This document shows positions 7,982 to 16,189 of a stretch of 45,541 nt of DNA, in pieces (position 1 is the first letter of the stretch; every line of letters starts with the position of its first letter). The DNA is from an uncultured Geobacteraceae bacterium (GTDB lineage: Bacteria; Desulfobacterota; Desulfuromonadia; Geobacterales; Pseudopelobacteraceae), in contig CAIOXL010000097.1 of assembly GCA_903862245.1 (NCBI GenBank), positions 1 through 45,541 of the forward strand. Reading direction: 5' to 3'. The notes under the pieces are model-generated. The model saw nothing but the letters and a program-made list of their open reading frames with translations. It did no database searches and had not been told where the DNA came from. Position numbers and translations under genes: made by a program.

Positions 7982-10141
7982 TTATATCGTGAAACCGGTC
8001 ATCTCCTTCTCCAGCAGGTCAATCTGGGTCGTCAGGTCGGCCACTGCGGTGTTCATGGCCTGTGTCGCCTGACTGCCGACAACGGTTGCCCCCTCTATGT
8101 TACCCACCGCCCTTGAAATCAGCGCGCTGCTGTCCACCTGCAGCCGGCATGCTTCACGGATCCGCTCTACCATGGCGGTCACATTTTCCGCCGATCGGGC
8201 GATCAGATTACTTGCTTTGCTCTGCTCACGGGTTGAGGTGCGTACATGTATAGTGAGATCCTTCATCCGTTCCACCGCAGCTGAAATCACATCCGTCCCC
8301 CGGGAATGGGTACGTGCGGATGCGGCGATGGTGCCGACCATATCTTCCATCCGTTTCATCGCTTCGCGGATATTCTGGCTGCCGCGCGCCTGTTCAACAG
8401 TGGCTTTGGCGATTTCGCCCACCTGCATACTGGCCCGCTGCACTCCGGCAACAATTTTTTCCAGGGCGAATCCTGACCGCTGGGACAGTTGTTCGCCTGC
8501 GGCAATGCTTTTCTCGGCCCGGGTGATGGCGGCCACCGCCCGCCGGGTCTCTTCCTGAACGGCCATGATTACCGCTGCAATTTCCCGGGTGGAGCTGCTG
8601 GTGCGCTCGGCCAGGTCCCGGATTTCGTCAGCTACAACCGCAAACCCTTTGCCGTGCTCACCGGCCTGAGCCGCGATGATGGCGGCATTAAGCGCCAGGA
8701 GGTTGGTCTGCTCCGCGACTTCGTCAATAACGGACAGGATGGCCCCGATATCATTTACCCGGAGTGAGAGCGTTTCAATAACTTCGGATGTTGTCTGCGA
8801 AGATGCTCTGATCGCCTGCATTCCGGCTATCGATTCGAGTACGGCGTTTTTACCGGTTTCAGCGTCGCTTCTGACTGTTTCAGAAATTGAGGCTGAATCC
8901 AGCGCATTTTTTTCCACCTGTTTGATGGTTGCATCCATCTCGGCGATCGAAGTGGCGGTGGTGGTCGAAACGTCCAGCAGGGTAACGATGCTTGAGTCGA
9001 TCTCCTTGATTGAAACGGTCATATCCGCGATGGAATCGCTGACATCATCGACCGCATCCCCCAGTTTTTCGGCATTCATGGCAAGCTCTTCAATCGTTGC
9101 CGCCATCTCCAGAGATGAGGAAGATGTTTCCGTGGCGGACGCAGAGAGGGTGTCAATCCCCCGGTATACGTCATGTACGGATTCGTTGATCCGTGCAACC
9201 GCCTGAGAGGATTCCAGTACCGACTGCACCTGTGTTTGTGCAGCGTTTGCCGCCTGAGCTGCCGCTTTTTCGAGATTCTTGTCGATGGCGATGAGTTCCC
9301 CGGAAGCGGAGCCGATGCGCGAAACGACACTGTGGAGGTTATTCGCCATGATGTTCATGGCATGGGCCAGATCCCCGGCCTCACCCCCTCCCTGCACGTC
9401 AAGGCGGGCGTCCAGCCTGCCGCCGGCCAGTGCCCGGGCAAAATTGACACAGCTTCTGAGCGGTCTGGTGACCGAGGTTGTGATGATGAATGAAAACAGG
9501 GCGATCAGGGCAATAACGACGGCGGTGACAATGACAGAAACGGCTGTTTTTGCCTGTATGTTTGACGTCGCCTGCTGTTCGGTTGCGCTGACATCAAGGC
9601 GGATACGGTCCACCATCTGTGTCACGGCGTTGCTGAAAATGGCAAAACGCTCCGCCTGGATTCCGGTTGCGAGCTGGATGGCCCTGGAGCGGTCACCCCG
9701 GGAAGCGGCCGGCAGCACGTCGTCCAGCAGTGTGCGCCGGTATTCCTTCCAGACCGTTTCAGCTTTGTCCACTGTTGTGCGTTCGGCAGGCGTGGTAACC
9801 GATTCAAGGACTATTCCGAAGTTGAGCTCGATGTCATTGGTGAGGTTTTTTATCGCGGTGATGTTCTTTTCAGTTGCAACGGGGGCCGATGCAACAATGA
9901 AATGCTGCGTTTCGCTGTTAATCTGAAAAAGGTCTGATTTCAGCAGGGCGATGCTCTCAAGAGCGTCCTTGTCTTTTTGAATTGTGCGGTAGGCTGCACC
10001 GCCGATGCGGACTTCATTCATCATGAAGAGGCTGGTTACGCCAACAACCAGTATGCCGGCACATGCCGAGAGGGTCAGCAGTGCCATCTTGGTGCGGAGG
10101 GTGAGTCCGGTCGAACTATGGGAAGACGTCCCTCTCTCCAC
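7982..10141 (-). CDS. Methyl-accepting chemotaxis protein
   Basis: This 719-residue chemoreceptor signals to CheA/CheW. The N-terminus is cytoplasmic (about 18 residues), then TM1 (about 19-42), a helical periplasmic four-helix-bundle-type sensor domain, and TM2 (near 200-222, [18 protein letters not shown]). A HAMP domain starts at SVTRPLRSC, followed by a long signalling coiled coil. The hairpin tip ([19 protein letters not shown], then [22 protein letters not shown]) is the near-invariant CheA/CheW contact region. The tip reads [10 protein letters not shown] where most receptors read AAIEAARAGE, so the usual Glu and Arg are replaced by Ile and Gln. No che genes are nearby. The ligand is unknown. 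A possible promoter overlaps the terminator of the gene before it, and trpA follows after 8 bases. Confidence 0.95.
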   Translation of the reverse strand: MERGTSSHSSTGLTLRTKMALLTLSACAGILVVGVTSLFMMNEVRIGGAAYRTIQKDKDALESIALLKSDLFQINSETQHFIVASAPVATEKNITAIKNLTNDIELNFGIVLESVTTPAERTTVDKAETVWKEYRRTLLDDVLPAASRGDRSRAIQLATGIQAERFAIFSNAVTQMVDRIRLDVSATEQQATSNIQAKTAVSVIVTAVVIALIALFSFIITTSVTRPLRSCVNFARALAGGRLDARLDVQGGGEAGDLAHAMNIMANNLHSVVSRIGSASGELIAIDKNLEKAAAQAANAAQTQVQSVLESSQAVARINESVHDVYRGIDTLSASATETSSSSLEMAATIEELAMNAEKLGDAVDDVSDSIADMTVSIKEIDSSIVTLLDVSTTTATSIAEMDATIKQVEKNALDSASISETVRSDAETGKNAVLESIAGMQAIRASSQTTSEVIETLSLRVNDIGAILSVIDEVAEQTNLLALNAAIIAAQAGEHGKGFAVVADEIRDLAERTSSSTREIAAVIMAVQEETRRAVAAITRAEKSIAAGEQLSQRSGFALEKIVAGVQRASMQVGEIAKATVEQARGSQNIREAMKRMEDMVGTIAASARTHSRGTDVISAAVERMKDLTIHVRTSTREQSKASNLIARSAENVTAMVERIREACRLQVDSSALISRAVGNIEGATVVGSQATQAMNTAVADLTTQIDLLEKEMTGFTI

Positions 10142-10171
10142 TAAAATCCCCTTAAATTACAGATAAAACGA

Positions 10172-10210
10172 ATAAAAAAAGCCGCCAGACTATAGCAGAG
10201 CGGCGGCTTT
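10172..10210 (-). terminator. Intrinsic terminator after the lipoprotein transglycosylase gene
   Basis: Read on the minus strand, GC-rich arms (10210-10202 and 10186-10178, nine perfect pairs) enclose a 15-base loop, followed by a run of seven T and then ATT. It lies 46 bases after the stop at 10256 and before the chemoreceptor start. Confidence 0.85.
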
Positions 10211-10218
10211 CTTATCAA
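10189..10218 (-). promoter_or_regulatory. Possible chemoreceptor promoter nested in the upstream terminator
   Basis: On the minus strand TTGATA (10218-10213), 18 bases, and TATAGT (10194-10189) lie about 50 bases before the MCP start at 10141. The -10 hexamer falls in the loop of the terminator hairpin and the spacer covers its first arm. The hexamers are good, but no experiment supports this. Confidence 0.45.
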
Positions 10219-10255
10219 GAAAAAACACCTGCAGCAGAGGCGCAGGGGAGCTGGC

Positions 10256-10885
10256 TTAACGGATCCGTGAGGCCGTGTCCAGCATGGCCAGTTTGTCATT
10301 TTGCACGCTAAGTTCCGCCAGCATCTCCTGGCGGATGACCCGGACCTTTTTAATGTATGCATTTGCCTGGGGCCCCTGTCCGCAATAGAACTTTTTAGCG
10401 CGTTCAAGGTTGCCCTGGGCCATTTCCAGCTTGCTGTAAAGTTCGCAGACGGCAGCTTCAGCACATTTGCCGTCGTCGTTCATATCAAGCGGTGAATAGC
10501 CGTGACTTTTTGCCCGGACCGGCATCAGCTGCCAGACGCCACGGGCTCCCCGTTCCGAGGTTGCTCGGGAGGAAAGATGGTGGCCTCCGGTTTCGGCAAG
10601 GGCAATCTCTGCCAGATCAAAAGGCATGAAGACAGTGCCGGCAGTCTTTTCAAAGCAGATTACCGCAAGTTTATGTGCACGTTCCGGTGACGTTCTGCGG
10701 GAAAAGGCCGCTTCGATAACCGCCTGCTGTTTTTTTCGCTGGATGAGGGAGATGTTGCTGCTGTCAAGGATGGACGGTTCGGTGGCCAGAGACGAGGCAG
10801 ATTGGAATCCTGCCGGCTTGAACGGGGCATTTTCACATGCTGTCAGTAACAGCATGCACGTCAGATAGATAAGTTTTTTTCGCAT
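10256..10885 (-). CDS. Small SLT-type lytic transglycosylase-like lipoprotein
   Basis: The best start is ATG 10885, which opens a lipoprotein signal (MRKKLIYLTCMLLLTAC, lipobox Cys at residue 17). The longer frame from 10939 would place 18 residues from the structured leader in front of it. In the mature part, LAETGGHHLSS holds a candidate catalytic Glu (E98), and about 15 residues later GARGVWQLMP matches the Gly-x-x-Gln-x-x-Pro part of GH23 transglycosylases. The usual ES pair is ET here. The C-terminal third is helical and charged. At 209 residues it is short, so it may be a specialised or weakly active murein hydrolase. It has its own promoter, a long structured leader and its own terminator, so it is a monocistronic unit. 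Confidence 0.75.
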   Translation of the reverse strand: MRKKLIYLTCMLLLTACENAPFKPAGFQSASSLATEPSILDSSNISLIQRKKQQAVIEAAFSRRTSPERAHKLAVICFEKTAGTVFMPFDLAEIALAETGGHHLSSRATSERGARGVWQLMPVRAKSHGYSPLDMNDDGKCAEAAVCELYSKLEMAQGNLERAKKFYCGQGPQANAYIKKVRVIRQEMLAELSVQNDKLAMLDTASRIR

Positions 10886-11041
10886 AATAATAGAGTAGGG
10901 AAGTTGTATCGGCTTTGCCGGAGCGGCGTCGTTGCCCACAACGTTCGAGGGCGTATCTCCGGCGGGGTACTCCTTTCTGAGGTATTTTGCCCCTGAAACG
11001 CCAAAATCCCGGTGTGCGGGACTTTGGTGGATCGAACAAGT
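10886..11041 (-). ncRNA. Strongly structured 5' leader of the lipoprotein gene (possible cis-regulatory RNA or repeat)
   Basis: Between a good promoter and the ATG lies about 155 nt of transcribed non-coding DNA with nested stems on the minus strand: GTTCGA/TCGAAC as an outer pair (11036-11031 and 10947-10942 approximately); inside it CCAAA-TCCCG/CGGGA-TTTTGG around CACAC; then GGGG/CCCC enclosing CTC-AGAAAG-GAG; then GCCGGAG/CTCCGGC (seven perfect pairs) holding CGTTG-TGGG-CAACG; then GGCAAAGCC just before the translation start region. This is far more pairing than an ordinary leader. It did not match the consensus of c-di-GMP-I, ydaO, cobalamin, TPP or glycine riboswitches as I know them. 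It may be a new cis-acting RNA or a dispersed repeat. Confidence 0.5.
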
Positions 11042-11047
11042 GGCGCT

Positions 11048-11076
11048 AAAATACAGAGTTAATTGGCAACTGTCAA
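11048..11076 (-). promoter_or_regulatory. Promoter for the structured leader and lipoprotein gene
   Basis: On the minus strand a perfect TTGACA (11076-11071), a 17-base spacer and TATTTT (11053-11048) sit just after the rrf2 stop. They predict a transcript start near 11041, about 155 bases before the ATG at 10885. Confidence 0.7.
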
Positions 11077-11110
11077 CTTAATTTCTTATTTACTCAATAA
11101 TATTAAAAGG

Positions 11111-11527
11111 TTACTGCTGATTATTCCCGTCTGCCAGCTCTCTGAGTGTCACTCCGGTCAGCACATCGCGTACCTGCCCCTGAACCCGCTTCCATACCGG
11201 ATGGACATTACAGAAGGCAGAACGGTCGCAGTCCTGGGGGGCGCAGACGCACCGGTTCGGAATGATCGGCCCTTCAACCGCTTCAACAACCTCCAGCAGT
11301 GTAATAAGTTCAGGGGCACGGCCGAGTAAGAAGCCGCCGCCGGTTCCCCGGAACGACCTGACCAGGCCAATTTTACTGAACTGCTGGAAGATCTTGGCAA
11401 GAAACGTGGGGGGGACATCAACTGCGGCGGCGATGTCACTCAGCAGGCAGACCTTGTCAAGCGGTTTTCCCGCCAGATATACGATGCCCCTGATTGCATA
11501 TTCACCTTTTCGAGTCAGCTCCATCAT
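11111..11527 (-). CDS. Rrf2/IscR-family transcriptional regulator
   Basis: This 138-residue winged-helix repressor-type protein has an N-terminal MELTRKGEYAIRGIVYLA, a recognition helix region around PPTFLAKIFQQFSKIGLV and the wing SFRGTGGGFLLGR, all standard for Rrf2. A Cys cluster follows (C93, C95, C100, C106, then H109), matching the C-x5-C-x5-C-x2-H region that binds a [2Fe-2S] cluster in IscR and NsrR. One Cys is extra, so redox, iron-sulfur or NO sensing is likely. No isc or suf genes are beside it. Met codons at 11527 and 11524 are both possible. Its ribosome site lies in a perfect 13-bp hairpin arm, which may be both operator and translation control. Confidence 0.88.
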   Translation of the reverse strand: MMELTRKGEYAIRGIVYLAGKPLDKVCLLSDIAAAVDVPPTFLAKIFQQFSKIGLVRSFRGTGGGFLLGRAPELITLLEVVEAVEGPIIPNRCVCAPQDCDRSAFCNVHPVWKRVQGQVRDVLTGVTLRELADGNNQQ

Positions 11528-11529
11528 AA

Positions 11530-11570
11530 AAAACCCCTAAAAAGACATTATGTATCCTTTTAGGGGTTTT
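11530..11570. promoter_or_regulatory. Perfect 13-bp inverted repeat covering the rrf2 ribosome site
   Basis: Arms aaaacccctaaaa (11530-11542) and ttttaggggtttt (11558-11570) pair perfectly around 15 bases. On the minus strand the AGGGG of the second arm is the only Shine-Dalgarno-like sequence before rrf2 (start 11527). The first arm overlaps a candidate -10. It also follows tatC with a T-run, so it could be a terminator or attenuator, an Rrf2 operator, or both. Confidence 0.6.
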
Positions 11571-11585
11571 AACTGAGGTTGTCAA
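11557..11585 (-). promoter_or_regulatory. Possible rrf2 promoter
   Basis: On the minus strand TTGACA (11585-11580), a 17-base spacer and TAAAAG (11562-11557). The -10 is poor but lies inside the inverted repeat, as expected for an autoregulated Rrf2 promoter. Confidence 0.4.
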
Positions 11586-11603
11586 CTGATTTGTTAAGCT
11601 GTT

Positions 11604-12455
11604 TTATGCCGGCTGACCCGGGAGTGTGTCCTCGATCGAAACTTTCTTTTTCCCGAAGAAGAACGCTACCCAGATGCTGATTTCATACATAAGGTAGAGC
11701 GGAATCATAATGACAAACATGGTTATCAGGTCGGCATGAAAGGCGGATATGATCGAACTGGCCAGCAGGGCGTATTTCCGTTTCGGCGCCAGGAACTGGT
11801 AGCTCACGATGCCGAACCGGGCCAGGAGCAGAGTCAATACCGGCAACTCGAATATCAGGCCGAACAGCAGGATCAGCCGCAGGCAGAAATTCACATAAGC
11901 GCTGATGTTGAACCAGCTTTGCAGCCCTTCAGCCTCGTATGACAGGGAAAAGTTGATGATTACCGGCCAGATAATGACCAGAAAAAACATGGCGCCAACG
12001 CAGAATGTCACTGAGGATGCCGTGACAAACGGCACCACCATCCGTCGCTCGCGCCGGGTCAGCCCGGGTGCGATAAACAGCCAGACCTGATAGAAAACGA
12101 TCGGCAGAACCACGACGAAGCCGGCCAGCATGGAAATCTTGCACTGGATGAAAAACGGTTCCAGGGGCGCGCTGTAGTTGAGGGGGCGCTTCTTCTCGGG
12201 AGTGTTGATTTCCTGGTCAAGTTTGTAGCGGGTGTACATCGCGGGGGCGAGCTCTTTGACTTTAAGGTAGGCGCTTTTCTTGATCTCGGTCAGATAGGTC
12301 TTGCCGGACAACGGCTTTTCAATAAAGGCAAGAAGATCGCTGGAATAATTCCAGGCGACCCCCATGCCGATCACCACAGAGATAACAATAACGACCAGCC
12401 GCTTGCGCAGTTCAACAAGATGTTCAATAAAGGGGACTACTCTTTCTTCGCTCAT
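11604..12455 (-). CDS. tatC: Sec-independent protein translocase TatC
   Basis: This 283-residue inner-membrane core subunit of the twin-arginine export receptor binds RR signal peptides. The N-terminal FIEHLVELRKRL is the TatC signature. Six membrane segments follow, including the conserved loop with SAPLEPFFIQCKIS and the PGLTRRERRMVVPF region. The first periplasmic loop is extended by about 40 charged residues (near 50-92), so the protein is longer than the usual ~250. Geobacter-group TatC often shows this. The gene follows rnr by 48 bases with an AGGAAGAAGG ribosome site. No tatA or tatB is in the window. Confidence 0.95.
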   Translation of the reverse strand: MSEERVVPFIEHLVELRKRLVVIVISVVIGMGVAWNYSSDLLAFIEKPLSGKTYLTEIKKSAYLKVKELAPAMYTRYKLDQEINTPEKKRPLNYSAPLEPFFIQCKISMLAGFVVVLPIVFYQVWLFIAPGLTRRERRMVVPFVTASSVTFCVGAMFFLVIIWPVIINFSLSYEAEGLQSWFNISAYVNFCLRLILLFGLIFELPVLTLLLARFGIVSYQFLAPKRKYALLASSIISAFHADLITMFVIMIPLYLMYEISIWVAFFFGKKKVSIEDTLPGQPA

Positions 12456-12503
12456 GCCTTCTTCCTACCATAGTGCCCTATCGGCTTGCAACCGGAATTA
12501 GAT

Positions 12504-14849
12504 TTATTTACGTTTTTTGCCCCCCCATTTACCTTTGCCAGCTTTGCCAGCTCGGCCGGTTTTGTCGCCCATGCTGCCCCGGGAGCGGGAATCTGCCTGC
12601 GGCGTCACTCCGGTCAGCCGTTTGCCCCGGAGCGGAATTTTCGGATATTCCTCTCCTCCGACACTGGCGGCGGTCCGGGATACTGAGCCTACTGTGGTGT
12701 GCGCCGCCAGGACAAACTCGATGCGCCGCGTACCGGGTGAAACGGAAACCACCGTTACCCGTGCGGCATCGCCGATCCGGAAGACCGTACCGCTGCGACG
12801 CCCGATCAACGAATGCTGCTTTTCGGCATAACTGTACAGATCATCGCTCAGGGTGGACAGATGCACCAACCCCTCGACGAACAGCTCTTCAAGCTCCACA
12901 AAGAAGCCGAAATTGGTCACCCCGGTGATGTAGCCGTCGAACTGCTCGCCAACGTGCTGCTGCATGTACTGGAGCTTCTTCATGTCCACCACGTCCCGCT
13001 CGGCCTCCATGGCGACCCGTTCCCGTTTGCTGGTATGCTCGGCAACCTCCTCCAGTCGTTCGGTGGCAATGGCAAGCTGCCGCGAGGCACGTTTTCCGCC
13101 GTCACCCTGAGGGGAGGTGGCGGGAAGGGAAGAGAGAAGGAGCGCTGCCTTTAATATCCGGTGCACCACCAGATCCGGATAACGCCGGATCGGGGAGGTG
13201 AAATGGCAGTAGCAGTCTGAAGCCAGCCCGAAGTGGCCGACGTTGTCGGCGGCGTAGCGGGCCTGTTTCATACAGCGGAGCAGGGCGTAGTTGACCATGC
13301 GCTCCTCGGGGCGGCCATCTGCCTGGGCCAGCAGACGCTGCAGCTCGGAAGGTCTGACCTTGTCGTCAACCAGGCTGAATTCGTAGCCGAAGCCGTGCAC
13401 AAACTCCTGAAACGTCCGCAGTTTGACCGGGTCAGGATTCTCATGGACACGGTACAGAAACGGTATGCCCCGGGCGGTGATGTGACGCGAGACCGCCTCG
13501 TTGGCGGCCAGCATGAACTCTTCGATCAACTGGTGGGCCAGGTTTCGTTCGGCACGGATAATACCTTCGGTCAGGCCGGTCAGGCCGATGATGATTTCCG
13601 GCTCCGGAAGGTCGAAATCAATGCTGCCCCGTTTTTTGCGCATGGCCATGAGAATCAACGCCAGCTCCTTCATCTCCCGCAGCATCGGAGAGACCGGACG
13701 GTACTTGTCGGCCAGTTCGGCATCCTCATCAACGATGATCTGCTTGACGATGGTGTAGGTAAGGCGCGCAGTGCTTTTGATGACGCTGGGATAAAAGGAT
13801 GACTCCTGCATGGTGCCGTTCCGGTCAAAGAGCATTTCGGCGGTCATGGTCAGGCGATCCAGATGCGGGTTGAGCGAACAGATGCCGTTGGAGAGGCGCT
13901 CCGGCAGCATCGGGATGCAGCGGTCCGGGAAGTAGACGGATGTTCCACGCAGATACGCTTCCCGGTCGAGGGGGCTGTCCTTTTTCACGTAGTGCGACAC
14001 ATCGGCAATGGAGACCCAGAGCCGGAACCTGTCCCCTTCGCGGCGCAGGGAAACGGCATCATCAAAGTCGCGGGCCGTTTCGCCGTCGATGGTTACGGTC
14101 GGCATGGTACGGAGGTCTATCCGATCTTTGAGATCCGCCAGCGAAACCGTTTCGGAAATCCCTTCGGCTTCAGCCAGCGCGTCCGGGGCAAACAGGTGCG
14201 GCAGGTCGAAGCGGCGAATGACCGACTGGACCTCCACATCCGGATCATCGGGCCAGCCCAGAACCTCCACCACTTTCCCCTCGGCAGGGCGGCCGCCGAC
14301 CGGGTACGAGGTCAATTCAGCCACAACCTGATGGCCGTCCTCCGCAGCACCCCTCCCGGTGACCGGAATCGATACCACCAGATTAAGGCGCTGGTCATCG
14401 GTGATAACAACCGCGCCGCGCCGGGTCTCCTCATAGCGGCCGACGACCCGGGTCGTGGCGCGTTCGAGCACGGTCAGAACCCGCCCGTCGAGTTTGCTCC
14501 CCCCCATGCGGCTCGGCGAGGAACTGGCCTCCACCAGATCACCATGCAGGGCGCTTTTCAGGAATTTTGACGGAATGAATATGTCTTCCCCTCCGGCATC
14601 GGGGGTCACAAAACCATAGCCGTCCCGGTGTACCGAAATGCGGCCCCGGGTGGATTTCATCTTACCCGGCAGAGAGTAGCTGTTTCCCTTCAGCCGAACC
14701 AGTTCGCCGTCTTCGCTCATGTCGTCCAGCATGTTTTTCAGCTCCCGCTTGGCATGGCGGCCGCCGAACTCATGCAGCAGGAGTGTGAACTGGACCACCC
14801 CTTCATGTCGTTTGAAAAAATCCAGAATATTTTTTTTGCTGACGTTCAT
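12504..14849 (-). CDS. rnr: Ribonuclease R
   Basis: This 3'-5' exoribonuclease of the RNB family degrades structured RNA. ATG 14849 (MNVSKKNIL) has a GGGAG site eight bases upstream; the longer frame from 14882 has none. In the 781 residues: an N-terminal helix-turn-helix, cold-shock OB domains (with SVHRDGYGFVTPDAGGEDIF), then the RNB core with TIDGETARDFDDAVSL, whose Asp residues bind catalytic magnesium. An S1 domain follows near residues 640-720 (GVTNFGFFVELEELFVEGLVH). The tail is very basic (GKWGGKKRK end), as in RNase R proteins that unwind RNA. It is divergent from the nosL cluster and is followed by tatC. Confidence 0.95.
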   Translation of the reverse strand: MNVSKKNILDFFKRHEGVVQFTLLLHEFGGRHAKRELKNMLDDMSEDGELVRLKGNSYSLPGKMKSTRGRISVHRDGYGFVTPDAGGEDIFIPSKFLKSALHGDLVEASSSPSRMGGSKLDGRVLTVLERATTRVVGRYEETRRGAVVITDDQRLNLVVSIPVTGRGAAEDGHQVVAELTSYPVGGRPAEGKVVEVLGWPDDPDVEVQSVIRRFDLPHLFAPDALAEAEGISETVSLADLKDRIDLRTMPTVTIDGETARDFDDAVSLRREGDRFRLWVSIADVSHYVKKDSPLDREAYLRGTSVYFPDRCIPMLPERLSNGICSLNPHLDRLTMTAEMLFDRNGTMQESSFYPSVIKSTARLTYTIVKQIIVDEDAELADKYRPVSPMLREMKELALILMAMRKKRGSIDFDLPEPEIIIGLTGLTEGIIRAERNLAHQLIEEFMLAANEAVSRHITARGIPFLYRVHENPDPVKLRTFQEFVHGFGYEFSLVDDKVRPSELQRLLAQADGRPEERMVNYALLRCMKQARYAADNVGHFGLASDCYCHFTSPIRRYPDLVVHRILKAALLLSSLPATSPQGDGGKRASRQLAIATERLEEVAEHTSKRERVAMEAERDVVDMKKLQYMQQHVGEQFDGYITGVTNFGFFVELEELFVEGLVHLSTLSDDLYSYAEKQHSLIGRRSGTVFRIGDAARVTVVSVSPGTRRIEFVLAAHTTVGSVSRTAASVGGEEYPKIPLRGKRLTGVTPQADSRSRGSMGDKTGRAGKAGKGKWGGKKRK

Positions 14850-14887
14850 CGGTGAACTCCCTGATGCGACCCTTGGTATCATGGCTA

Positions 14888-14916
14888 GGTATAGTGTTAG
14901 GGGTAACTTCCCGCAA
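14888..14916 (-). promoter_or_regulatory. Possible rnr promoter
   Basis: On the minus strand TTGCGG (14916-14911), 17 bases, TATACC (14893-14888), about 40 bases before the rnr start. A second -35-like TTGACT lies six bases further upstream. Confidence 0.45.
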
Positions 14917-14952
14917 AGTCAACCCTGATTTATCCCTGAGGGGGGAGCACGG

Positions 14953-14981
14953 TTGCGCGCTCTGCGTAATTACGGTATAGT
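14953..14981 (+). promoter_or_regulatory. Promoter for the nosL/ABC gene cluster
   Basis: TTGCGC (14953-14958), a 17-base spacer and TATAGT (14976-14981) lie 31 bases before the first nosL start, which has a GAAAGGAA ribosome site. Spacing and -10 are good. Confidence 0.65.
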
Positions 14982-15012
14982 GCGAAAAAACGAATCCTGA
15001 AAGGAATATACC

Positions 15013-15519
15013 ATGAAAATATACCTTCTTACCCTGCTCGCCGCTGTCACGCTGGTCATGTCCGGAGGGGCTGCCCTGGCGGAACAGGCGCCGGGTCATA
15101 CGGAGGGTCACCAGCATGGTGGCGTCATGGGTGCCGCATCACCCCACGCCGATGTCAAAATGCACCAGGCCTGCCCGCACTGCGGCATGGACCGGGAAAA
15201 ATTTGCCCATTCACGCATGCTGATTACCTACGCGGACGGTTCCTCTGCGGGAGTTTGCAGCCTCCACTGCGCGGCTACTGAGCTGAAAGCTGCCAAAGGT
15301 AAAGCGGTCAAAGCCGTTGAGGTCGCTGATCTGAATTCCAAAAAACTGATCGATGCCGAAAAGGCTGTCTGGGTGATCGGGGGAAGCCGGAAGGGGGTCA
15401 TGACACGGGTTCCGAAATGGGCGTTTGCTTCGAAGGGTGATGCTGCGGACTTTGTCAAAAAGAACGGCGGCACGCTGGCTGTCTATAAAGAAGCGCTGGC
15501 CCAGACTGAAAAGGAATGA
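15013..15519 (+). CDS. NosL-family metal-binding periplasmic protein (first copy)
   Basis: This 168-residue exported protein has a signal peptide ending near AALA (residue 23), a His-rich segment (GHTEGHQHGG) and then the NosL metal site CPHCGMD with a following CSLHC. NosL proteins bind Cu(I) through the Met/Cys of this site. The founding member helps deliver copper to nitrous oxide reductase, but no nosZ, nosD, nosF or nosY is present here. NosL-like proteins also occur outside denitrification. The stop overlaps the next nosL by four bases (ATGA), so the pair is translationally coupled. It begins a six-gene unit with an ABC exporter-type pair. Confidence 0.88.
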   Translation: MKIYLLTLLAAVTLVMSGGAALAEQAPGHTEGHQHGGVMGAASPHADVKMHQACPHCGMDREKFAHSRMLITYADGSSAGVCSLHCAATELKAAKGKAVKAVEVADLNSKKLIDAEKAVWVIGGSRKGVMTRVPKWAFASKGDAADFVKKNGGTLAVYKEALAQTEKE

Positions 15520-16010
15520 ACCGGGCCGGACTCTCCATAAGGAGCGTCATTTTCGCGCTTGTTCTGGTCTGCCTGTTTGCGGCGGCCGGTGTTTTTGCCG
15601 CTTCGGGGAGCGTTGTCGTCCCGCCCGGGGCCAAATGCCCGGTCTGCGGGATGTTTGTCGCCAAATACCCGGACTGGACCGCGGTTGTCCGCTTCAAGGA
15701 CGGTACAACCTCCTATTATGACGGTCCGAAAGATATGTTCAGCCACTATTTCGATACCTCCCGCTATACTCCGGGCAAGCGCCAGGCTGATATCGCGTCG
15801 CTGATGGTGAAGGAGTATTATTCCCTGACGATGATCGATGCGCGGGGTGCTTTTTTCGTGTCCGGCAGCGACGTGTACGGACCCATGGGGAGTGAGCTGA
15901 TTCCGTTCCGCACCGTGCAGGAAGCCAAATCCTTCTCGCTGGATCATAAGGGGAAACGCACGCTCCGCTTCCCCGAAATTACGCCGCAGACGATCAAGGC
16001 CCTGAACTGA
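15516..16010 (+). CDS. NosL-family metal-binding protein (second copy)
   Basis: This 164-residue protein has an N-terminal membrane or signal segment (about 8-29) and the motif CPVCGMFVAKYPDW, which is the NosL CxxCGM site. It is followed by FKDGTTSYYDGPKDMF and a C-terminal GPMGSELIPF block typical of NosL. It differs strongly from the first copy and lacks its His-rich lead, so the pair may hand metal from one to the other (inference). It overlaps the first nosL by four bases and is separated from the ABC part of the cluster by a 117-bp palindromic element. Confidence 0.88.
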   Translation: MNRAGLSIRSVIFALVLVCLFAAAGVFAASGSVVVPPGAKCPVCGMFVAKYPDWTAVVRFKDGTTSYYDGPKDMFSHYFDTSRYTPGKRQADIASLMVKEYYSLTMIDARGAFFVSGSDVYGPMGSELIPFRTVQEAKSFSLDHKGKRTLRFPEITPQTIKALN

Positions 16011-16033
16011 CCTATGCCCCTGTAGAAATCTAG

Positions 16034-16150
16034 TTAAACACTGAGACACAGAGGCACAGAGAAAAATCGTATCTTTTGATGCAGGCAGGTGTGAATCTAA
16101 TTGGTTATAATCTTTATGATTTCTCAGTGTCTCGGTGTCTCTGTGTTTAA
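16034..16150. repeat. 117-bp inverted-end element with gagacac-type motifs
   Basis: The left end ttaaacactgagacacagag (16034-16053) and the right end (reverse complement ttaaacacagagacaccgag, ending at 16150) pair over about 30 bases around an AT-rich middle. The ends are built of short repeats of gagacac/gaggcac. Elements with the same design lie at 23259-23360, 35559-35690 and 42230-42357. Confidence 0.75.
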
Positions 16151-16189
16151 AATGCTGGTTTCAGGAAACTTCAGTTGAAAAGAGAACCA

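Noticed and set aside
10886-11041. Leader considered as a c-di-GMP-I (GEMM) riboswitch because of GGCAAAGCC
   Set aside because: The order of the conserved GEMM elements and the tetraloop-receptor arrangement are absent; the GCAAAGCC word comes after, not within, the expected helices. A covariance search would decide.
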